Assembly (NCBI GenBank): GCA_013400975.1 | Contig: WBMZ01008660.1 | Coordinates: forward strand, 62,001 to 126,000 | Length of the DNA: 64,000 nt | Origin: Atrichornis clamosus | Taxonomy: Eukaryota > Chordata > Aves > Passeriformes > Menuridae | Direction of reading: 5' to 3' | Part shown: positions 62,801 to 64,000 of the stretch, piece by piece | How positions within the stretch are numbered: position 1 is the stretch's first letter | Layout: each line of letters begins with the position of its first letter | Program-made: the position numbers and the translations under genes | Notes under the pieces: model-generated | What the model was told of the DNA's origin: nothing | The model's input: only the letters and a program-made list of their open reading frames with translations | The model's database searches: none

Positions 62801-64000
62801 CCCTGTGCTGTGCTGCTAAGTGGTGCAGGCAGAAGGGAGCCTGAGTGTTCAGGCTGTGCTGTTCACCCAGCAGGAAAGGAGCCTCTGCAGCACATCCAGC
62901 TCTTCATGCCTCATCCAGCACGCTCCAAATCCACAGCTGGTTTTGAGACAGGGCTGCTTTAATTTAGGCTTGAATGTTGGTGTTTCAGCCTGTCACATTT
63001 CCCATGAAGGCTGTTCAAGAGTTCCTCATCTTCCTTTCTGTATGTTTGGTGATCCCTCAGGGTGTCTTGCAGTGGAACTTCCATGCTGCTTTAGTTGCCT
63101 TTGTCAGCTTGCTTTTTCACTTTTGATTCTCCTTGCCCAGTCCCAGCACGGAATCAGCCTTGCTCCTACTCCTTTTCTCATCCATCTTGTCCAGAGCTTG
63201 TTTATCCAGCTCCTGTTCCTGTCTCCATTGTGTCCCCACCATTTTTCTGCTCTCTATTTCTGCTAATGTCCTGCCCATCCCAGCAGACTGCTCCTCTCAG
63301 CTTCCTGCAGAGAGTGATGCTGCACAGGGTGCCAGCGTGGTGTGCAGGACAAAGGGACGTTTGGGCAGGAGCCAAAGGAAGGGGAAGATGCACAGGGTGA
63401 TGAGTTGTACCCCCACAGCCTTTGCTGGTGCTGCTGGGACATGACCCTAAAGCTGCTCAGGGCACATAGAAATGACCCCTGTGGCACCAGGAGAGCCCCA
63501 GGGCCCTGTTCTCTCTGTCATCTGGGATGGGGGCTCGGGATTGACTGTGGTGTGCTCTTCCAGCCTGCAGCTGAGGGATGTGGGATGAGCACAGGACAGT
63601 GTGGGGGGCTGGGAGCTGGCTGGCCGCATTCCCTTCAGTACCCCTCAGATGTACTCTCCAGTCACTCCTGCAGCTCCTCAGTGGAGTTTACAAGGCCTGA
63701 AGTCTTTCGACCCAAGCACACTAATTTATATTGATGTTGCCATCTACTGAGTTTTGCTAATTGCTGATTTTCCCATCAGTACCTGTGATTACTCTGCTGC
63801 CCCTGTGCATGTGCAGCATATTTAACTCTGCAGTTGTAGCTTCCCTTTGCAGTTCCAATCCAGACCAAAAGAATACTTTAAAAGAATCAGAATAGTCACA
63901 TTCTGTGATTCAACTGCAGCTTTGCATTTTTTCATACAGGACCCAGTTTATGGAAAAGGGAAACTTGGAGAAATTCAGGGGCTTGTCCTGGGAATGCTGG
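8675..64000 (+). CDS. VPS8: VPS8, CORVET complex subunit (41 exons, 3'-truncated by window)
   Basis: VPS8 is the CORVET-specific subunit that, with the class C VPS core and Rab5, tethers early endosomes before fusion. Exons 1-41 join without a stop into 1,195 complete codons, and every intron is GT-AG with agreeing phase. Order: acidic N-terminus with IDDKEFDIPQVDTPP and SYDTSSVASSDSGDR (residues 37-103), beta-propeller (about 120-500, including ITMWDLASGK), central VPS8 domain (about 560-720), then alpha-solenoid (to 1195). The wording follows human VPS8 (about 1,430 residues) nearly throughout, so about 230 residues with the RING-type domain lie beyond the window. The start at 8675 (CCGGCCATGG) has a strong Kozak context. 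The first exon differs from human and is shorter. Three of the recognisable insertions in its introns are antisense to the gene. Confidence 0.97.
8861..9008. repeat. Minisatellite in VPS8 intron 1
   Basis: Four to five imperfect copies of a 30-39 bp GC-rich unit are anchored by GGGTCCC or GGTTCC (8862, 8892, 8930, 8963, 9002), followed by TCACACA and GTGAGGGAGGG-like text. It lies about 80 bp after exon 1, at the edge of the CpG island. Confidence 0.8.
9440..9508 (+). CDS. VPS8: VPS8 exon 2
   Basis: Residues 37-59, phase 0 at both ends. IDDKEFDIPQVDTPPTLESI is identical to my recollection of human VPS8. Donor GTGAGT. Confidence 0.97.
11238..11368 (+). CDS. VPS8: VPS8 exon 3
   Basis: Residues 60-103, ending in phase 2. 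It contains the acidic TDDEEESFILEDPFLLNID and the serine-rich SYDTSSVASSDSGDR, a likely phosphorylated linker before the propeller. Donor GTACTG. Confidence 0.97.
12784..12877 (+). CDS. VPS8: VPS8 exon 4
   Basis: This exon completes Arg104 and ends at residue 134. It reads KKKLPDSLSLHGSVIRLSLL then KGISAQIVSAA, a basic patch leading into the propeller. Acceptor TTCCTTAG, donor GTAAGT. Confidence 0.97.
13452..13484 (+). CDS. VPS8: VPS8 exon 5 (33-bp microexon)
   Basis: Residues 135-145, DKVDAGLPTAI, phase 0 at both ends, so it could be skipped without a frameshift. Acceptor TTCCCTAG, donor GTAAGT. Confidence 0.95.
14844..14898 (+). CDS. VPS8: VPS8 exon 6
   Basis: Residues 146-163 plus one base, AASNLIAVGTSHGLALIF, the first blade strand of the beta-propeller. 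It ends in phase 1 before the 5.6-kb intron 6. Confidence 0.97.
14899..20460 (+). other. VPS8: VPS8 intron 6 (5.6 kb)
   Basis: No coding exon or known repeat was recognised. It holds AT-rich low-complexity patches, a short TAA repeat near 20000-20012, and an open frame of 182 codons at 19080-19628 with no recognised homology, which I do not call a gene. Confidence 0.5.
20461..20585 (+). CDS. VPS8: VPS8 exon 7
   Basis: Residues 164-205, DQNQALRLCLGSTAVGAQYG then ISALSINNDCSRLLCGFAKG, a repeated WD40-like blade pattern. Acceptor TGCTCCAG, donor GTAATT. Confidence 0.97.
21468..21515. repeat. Short direct duplication in VPS8 intron 7
   Basis: CAGTTATGCAGTGAGTAG occurs exactly twice (21469-21486 and 21498-21515), 29 bp apart, with a partly similar spacer. 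It looks like a recent local tandem duplication. Confidence 0.8.
22063..22149 (+). CDS. VPS8: VPS8 exon 8
   Basis: Residues 206-234, ITMWDLASGKLLRSITDAHP then PGTAILHIK. MWDLASGKLL is the clearest WD40-type blade motif in the protein. Donor GTAAGA. Confidence 0.97.
23157..23224 (+). CDS. VPS8: VPS8 exon 9
   Basis: Residues 235-256 plus two bases, FTDDPTLAICNDSGGSVFEL, a propeller blade. Ends in phase 2; the donor GTAAGA overlaps the lysine codon. Confidence 0.97.
23819..23972 (+). CDS. VPS8: VPS8 exon 10
   Basis: Residues 257-308, RVMGVRTCESRCLFSGSKGE through SLLAMASLTK, propeller blades. Acceptor CTTTGCAG. It is followed by the shortest intron of the gene (99 bp). Confidence 0.97.
24072..24131 (+). 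CDS. VPS8: VPS8 exon 11
   Basis: Residues 309-328, ILVIGLKPSLKVWMTFPYGR, phase 0 at both ends, a hydrophobic blade strand identical to human as I know it. Donor GTGAGT. Confidence 0.97.
24944..25051 (+). CDS. VPS8: VPS8 exon 12
   Basis: Residues 329-364, MDPSSVPLLAWHFVAVQNAV then PMLAFCRGDIVHFLL, phase 0 at both ends. Donor GTAAGC. Confidence 0.97.
25846..25926 (+). CDS. VPS8: VPS8 exon 13
   Basis: Residues 365-391, VKRDDTGAIHVTKQRQLHLH then YDLINFT, phase 0 at both ends. Acceptor CTCTTTTAG. Confidence 0.97.
26416..26586 (+). CDS. VPS8: VPS8 exon 14
   Basis: Residues 392-448, WINSRTAVLLDSVEKLHVID through HFKSLATGGNVSEAL, phase 0 at both ends. One of the most conserved stretches of the propeller. 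Donor GTAGGC. Confidence 0.97.
27235..27309 (+). CDS. VPS8: VPS8 exon 15
   Basis: Residues 449-473, ALVGEKACYQSISSCGGQIF then YLGTK, phase 0 at both ends. Donor GTAAGT. Confidence 0.97.
27768..27803 (+). CDS. VPS8: VPS8 exon 16 (36-bp microexon)
   Basis: Residues 474-485, SVHVMTLRSWRE, the last propeller strand. Phase 0 at both ends, so skipping would keep the frame. Acceptor TTCCTAG after a long pyrimidine tract, donor GTATGT. Confidence 0.95.
28028..28680 (-). pseudogene. Possible decayed antisense coding copy, coiled-coil-like
   Basis: On the minus strand, inside VPS8 intron 16, two open frames (28563-28375 and 28381-28028) follow each other with a frame change. The upper one continues upstream to about 28680 through a single stop. 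Together they make roughly 225 codons rich in K, E, Q and L, with helix-like runs such as SLAKQSLREDMHTLNK and SLMDFMKQLLQQLETN. This fits a decayed intronless copy of a coiled-coil protein. The general pattern faintly recalls augmin HAUS8, but I cannot support that identity. No poly-A tract or target-site duplication was seen. Chance open frames remain possible. Confidence 0.3.
29444..29534 (+). CDS. VPS8: VPS8 exon 17
   Basis: Residues 486-515 plus one base, RVDHLLKQERLTDALALAWS then FYEGKAKAVV, the first helices after the propeller. Acceptor GTTTTAG; ends in phase 1. Confidence 0.97.
30606..30652 (+). CDS. VPS8: VPS8 exon 18
   Basis: Completes Gly516 and ends at residue 531: GLTGDTSKRKAVIADR. 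Acceptor TTTCTAG, donor GTGAGT. Confidence 0.97.
31497..31586 (+). CDS. VPS8: VPS8 exon 19
   Basis: Residues 532-561, MVEILLHYTDRTLKKCPDQG then KIQVMEQHFQ, phase 0 at both ends, helical start of the central domain. Donor GTATGG. Confidence 0.97.
31983..32029 (+). CDS. VPS8: VPS8 exon 20
   Basis: Residues 562-576 plus two bases, DVVPVIVDYCLLLQR, part of the VPS8-specific central domain. Donor GTAAGT. Confidence 0.97.
32520..32742 (+). CDS. VPS8: VPS8 exon 21
   Basis: The largest visible exon, residues 577-651, MDLLFNQIYDKMSENSVAKG through VHMDITSLDIQQ. It holds the core of the VPS8 central domain. Acceptor CTCCTAG, donor GTGAGT. Confidence 0.97.
33058..33147 (+). CDS. VPS8: VPS8 exon 22
   Basis: Residues 652-681, VVLLCWQNRLYDAMIYVYNS then GMNDFISPME, phase 0 at both ends. 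LYDAMIYVYN is a typical helical-hairpin repeat of endosomal tethering subunits. Donor GTGGGA. Confidence 0.97.
34252..34303 (+). CDS. VPS8: VPS8 exon 23
   Basis: Residues 682-698 plus one base, KLFKVIASPLNAGKSLT. Acceptor TTGTTACAG, donor GTACAG, phase 1. Confidence 0.97.
34593..34635 (+). CDS. VPS8: VPS8 exon 24
   Basis: Residues 699-712 plus two bases, DEQVVMGNKLLVYI. Acceptor TTTTGTAG, donor GTAAGG, phase 2. Confidence 0.97.
35353..35425 (+). CDS. VPS8: VPS8 exon 25
   Basis: Residues 713-737, SCCLAGRAYPLGDIPEDLVP then LVKNQ, end of the central domain. Acceptor TTCTGTAG, donor GTAAGA. Confidence 0.97.
35426..37181 (+). other. VPS8: VPS8 intron 25 (1.8 kb)
   Basis: No exon was recognised. 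It contains a T8G7 run (35880-35894) followed by a T- and G-rich low-complexity stretch to about 36005, then unique sequence. Confidence 0.5.
37182..37301 (+). CDS. VPS8: VPS8 exon 26
   Basis: Residues 738-777, VFEFLIRLHSAEGSVDEEVY through DTREFLNVLAL, phase 0 at both ends. Start of the long alpha-solenoid. Donor GTAAGG. Confidence 0.97.
37868..37939 (+). CDS. VPS8: VPS8 exon 27
   Basis: Residues 778-801, TFEDFKNDKQAVEYQQRIVD then ILLK, phase 0 at both ends. Acceptor CATGCAG, donor GTGAGT. Confidence 0.97.
37940..40451 (+). other. VPS8: VPS8 intron 27 (2.5 kb)
   Basis: No exon, repeat family or RNA gene was recognised in this intron. It is mostly moderate-GC unique sequence with AT-rich parts near 39000-39370. 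Confidence 0.45.
40452..40571 (+). CDS. VPS8: VPS8 exon 28
   Basis: Residues 802-841, VMVENSDFTPSQVGCLFTFL through TLFVNRTLFDQ, phase 0 at both ends. Solenoid helices close to human. Acceptor TTTCTTAG, donor GTGGGT. Confidence 0.97.
40801..40926 (+). repeat. CR1 LINE 3' fragment
   Basis: Hallmark avian CR1 3' end: gtgttcaaggccaggctg, gagcaacctgctctagtgg, aaggtcccttccaaccc and the terminal ccattctgtgat. Same orientation as VPS8, in intron 28. Only about the last 125 bp are recognisable. Confidence 0.9.
41628..41684 (+). CDS. VPS8: VPS8 exon 29
   Basis: Residues 842-860, VLEFLCSPDDDSRHSERQQ, phase 0 at both ends, identical to human in my recollection. Acceptor GGCACAG, donor GTAAGA. Confidence 0.97.
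42057..42139 (+). CDS. VPS8: VPS8 exon 30
   Basis: Residues 861-887 plus two bases, VLLELLQAGGIVQFEESCLI then QMAEKAE. Acceptor CTGCAG, donor GTAAGT, phase 2. Confidence 0.97.
43402..43486 (+). CDS. VPS8: VPS8 exon 31
   Basis: Residues 888-916, FFQICEFMYERQLRYDKIIG then CYLRDPMRK. Start of the clathrin-heavy-chain-repeat-like helices (ICEFMYE...YDKII). Acceptor CCCTTCAG, donor GTGAGT. Confidence 0.97.
44432..44530 (+). CDS. VPS8: VPS8 exon 32
   Basis: Residues 917-949, EEVFNYIHNILSMPGYSAEE then KQLVWQKALDHIE, phase 0 at both ends. Donor GTAGGT. Confidence 0.97.
44531..47485 (+). other. VPS8: VPS8 intron 32 (3.0 kb)
   Basis: No exon was recognised. A 10-bp tandem pair (accaggtgca twice, 46790-46809) is visible. 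The stretch 46140-46500 has repeat-like composition but could not be matched to a family. Confidence 0.45.
47486..47575 (+). CDS. VPS8: VPS8 exon 33
   Basis: Residues 950-979, ELLVLSPGKAADLAAIHFSE then QIESIISNLQ, phase 0 at both ends. The acceptor is CCCCAAAG, with A rather than C or T before AG, so the splice site may be weak. Donor GTGAAG. Confidence 0.95.
48000..48046 (+). CDS. VPS8: VPS8 exon 34
   Basis: Residues 980-994 plus two bases, DQFLLFQFLRSLLDP. Acceptor GTTGCACAG, donor GTATGT, phase 2. Followed by the 3.9-kb intron 34. Confidence 0.97.
48780..49900. promoter_or_regulatory. AT-rich segment with clustered homeodomain-type cores (possible intronic enhancer)
   Basis: Within VPS8 intron 34 the palindrome GATTAATTAATC (48806-48817) is followed by many TAAT/ATTA cores: 49030-49063, 49152-49160, 49233-49240 and 49790-49812. 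The stretch has no recognised repeat signature. Homeodomain proteins bind such cores, but AT-rich DNA also yields them by chance, so this is only a candidate element. Confidence 0.25.
51913..52054 (+). CDS. VPS8: VPS8 exon 35
   Basis: Residues 995-1042, REGINQDLLHLPPCITEQFI through EYCRLEETIQ. Acceptor TATTGCAG, donor GTGGGG. Solenoid helices. The solo LTR begins 85 bp downstream. Confidence 0.97.
52133..52138. repeat. Target-site duplication, left copy
   Basis: CTTTGG directly abuts the 5' TG of the solo LTR. The right copy at 52728-52733 reads NTTTGG, the N being the only ambiguous base noticed in this region. Confidence 0.8.
52139..52727 (-). mobile_element. Solo LTR of an endogenous retrovirus, antisense to VPS8
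   Basis: This 589-bp block starts TGTCC and ends CCACA (TG...CA), and the sequence TTTGG flanks it on both sides. The flanking 6-mers are CTTTGG at 52133-52138 and NTTTGG at 52728-52733. Read on the minus strand it has a TATA-like box (complement of 52389-52400), then an AATAAA signal (complement of 52326-52331) and a U5 of about 185 bp. The base and CpG composition differ sharply from the intron around it. A 6-bp duplication is typical of class II (ERV-K-type) elements. No internal viral genes remain. Confidence 0.85.
52728..52733. repeat. Target-site duplication, right copy
   Basis: NTTTGG directly follows the terminal CA of the solo LTR. By comparison with the left copy the unresolved base is expected to be C. 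Confidence 0.75.
53256..53345 (+). CDS. VPS8: VPS8 exon 36
   Basis: Residues 1043-1072, ITQKHQLHEASSYLLEKKGD then IQGAFLVMLE, phase 0 at both ends, a clathrin-repeat-like helical hairpin. Acceptor CAACTCAG, donor GTACGG. Confidence 0.97.
53756..53798 (+). CDS. VPS8: VPS8 exon 37
   Basis: Residues 1073-1086 plus one base, RLQSKLLMLTQDDE. Acceptor TTTCAG, donor GTAAGA, phase 1. This stretch is the least conserved part of the solenoid against human. Confidence 0.95.
54486..54523. repeat. 19-bp tandem duplication before VPS8 exon 38
   Basis: GGGAGTTAACTTATCTAAT (54486-54504) is followed at once by a copy with one difference (54505-54523). Each copy carries a branch-point-like CTAAT. A C9 run (54551-54559) then interrupts the pyrimidine tract before the acceptor at 54567-54568. 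Confidence 0.85.
54569..54672 (+). CDS. VPS8: VPS8 exon 38
   Basis: Residues 1087-1121, SSAEPSLLENIEDTLVKTIA then LCQRNSHSLDQQQRE. The acceptor ACACTTAG follows a C-rich tract. Donor GTAAGG. Confidence 0.96.
55718..55796 (+). CDS. VPS8: VPS8 exon 39
   Basis: Residues 1122-1147 plus one base, ALWFPLLEAMMSPQKSSGSS then QCPYSE. Acceptor ATTTCAG, donor GTGAGT, phase 1. Confidence 0.97.
56346..56690 (+). repeat. CR1 LINE fragment with internal deletion
   Basis: Ordered CR1 phrases run from acatggagctgttggagcc and ccaggatgatcagagggatg to ggttgcccagagaagctgtg, cctggaagtgtccaaggcc and gatcttcaaggtccctccc. The part between the two blocks is much shorter than in intact CR1, so an internal deletion is inferred. 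Same orientation as VPS8, in intron 39. Confidence 0.85.
57089..57171 (+). CDS. VPS8: VPS8 exon 40
   Basis: Residues 1148-1175, SLKSLTMQVLNNMAAFIALP then SILQRILQ. Acceptor ATTCCAG, donor GTGAGT. Followed by the longest intron (6.8 kb). Confidence 0.97.
57308..58300 (-). mobile_element. Antisense LTR-like GC-rich insert in VPS8 intron 40
   Basis: Read on the minus strand, the block ends with CTTTCAAACTAAGACA, preceded by a U5-like segment, an AGTAAA signal (complement of 57451-57456) and a TATATATATA run (57466-57475). This is close to the 3' end of passerine ERVL-type LTRs as I remember them. Upstream on that strand lies an unusually CpG-rich body (57500-58130). The 5' boundary is unclear; CpGs stop near 58180. 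No clean target duplication was found. A 226-codon open frame on the + strand (57619-58299) and a 166-codon one on the - strand (57283-57783) cross the block, but neither matches a known protein. Confidence 0.5.
58301..63939 (+). other. VPS8: Remainder of VPS8 intron 40
   Basis: About 5.6 kb with no recognised exon, RNA gene or clear repeat family. Several open frames of 100-205 codons occur on both strands, most of them in moderately GC-rich sequence between 59.8 and 63.7 kb. They have no matching splice phase or recognised similarity and are treated as chance. Confidence 0.45.
63940..64000 (+). CDS. VPS8: VPS8 exon 41, cut by the window end
   Basis: Residues 1176-1195 plus one base, DPVYGKGKLGEIQGLVLGML, continuing directly from exon 40 (SILQRILQ) as in human VPS8. 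Acceptor TTCATACAG. The rest of the exon and the RING-domain exons lie downstream. Confidence 0.95.

Overview
The window looks like ordinary vertebrate nuclear DNA, most likely from a bird. The evidence is many short GT-AG exons, intron remnants that resemble CR1 LINEs, endogenous-retrovirus-type LTRs like those of songbirds, and proteins close to, but distinct from, their human counterparts. No bacterial, phage or CRISPR features are present. Everything assigned to a gene lies on the + strand.

Positions 1-2470 hold no recognisable gene. A GC-rich promoter-like block (about 2480-2830) precedes the thioredoxin part of an NME9 (TXNDC6)-like gene. Its five clear exons (3039-7222) and one weaker exon (7753-7828) encode a thioredoxin fold with a WCGSC active site. 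The nucleoside diphosphate kinase half known from mammalian NME9 was not found. Two RFX X-box-like palindromes sit in the promoter, which fits a cilium-related gene.

About 0.85 kb after the last NME9-like exon, inside a CpG island, VPS8 begins (ATG at 8675) and occupies the rest of the window. I could place 41 coding exons in a continuous reading frame with matching splice phases (3,586 bp, 1,195 complete codons). The window edge cuts exon 41, so the C-terminal part, including the RING-type domain known in VPS8, lies beyond it. VPS8 is the CORVET-specific subunit that, with Rab5 and the class C VPS core, tethers early endosomes. The visible part covers the acidic N-terminus, the beta-propeller, the central VPS8 domain and most of the alpha-solenoid.

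The introns carry three CR1-like LINE fragments (one in NME9, two in VPS8), an antisense solo LTR with a 6-bp target-site duplication (52139-52727), an antisense LTR-like GC-rich insert (from 57308 to about 58,300), and a possible decayed antisense coding copy (28028-28680). They also hold a short minisatellite next to the VPS8 promoter and an AT-rich segment dense in homeodomain-type cores (48.8-49.9 kb). I found no convincing evidence of a wholly new biological system. The most useful leads are the thioredoxin-only NME9-like gene and the intronic insertions.
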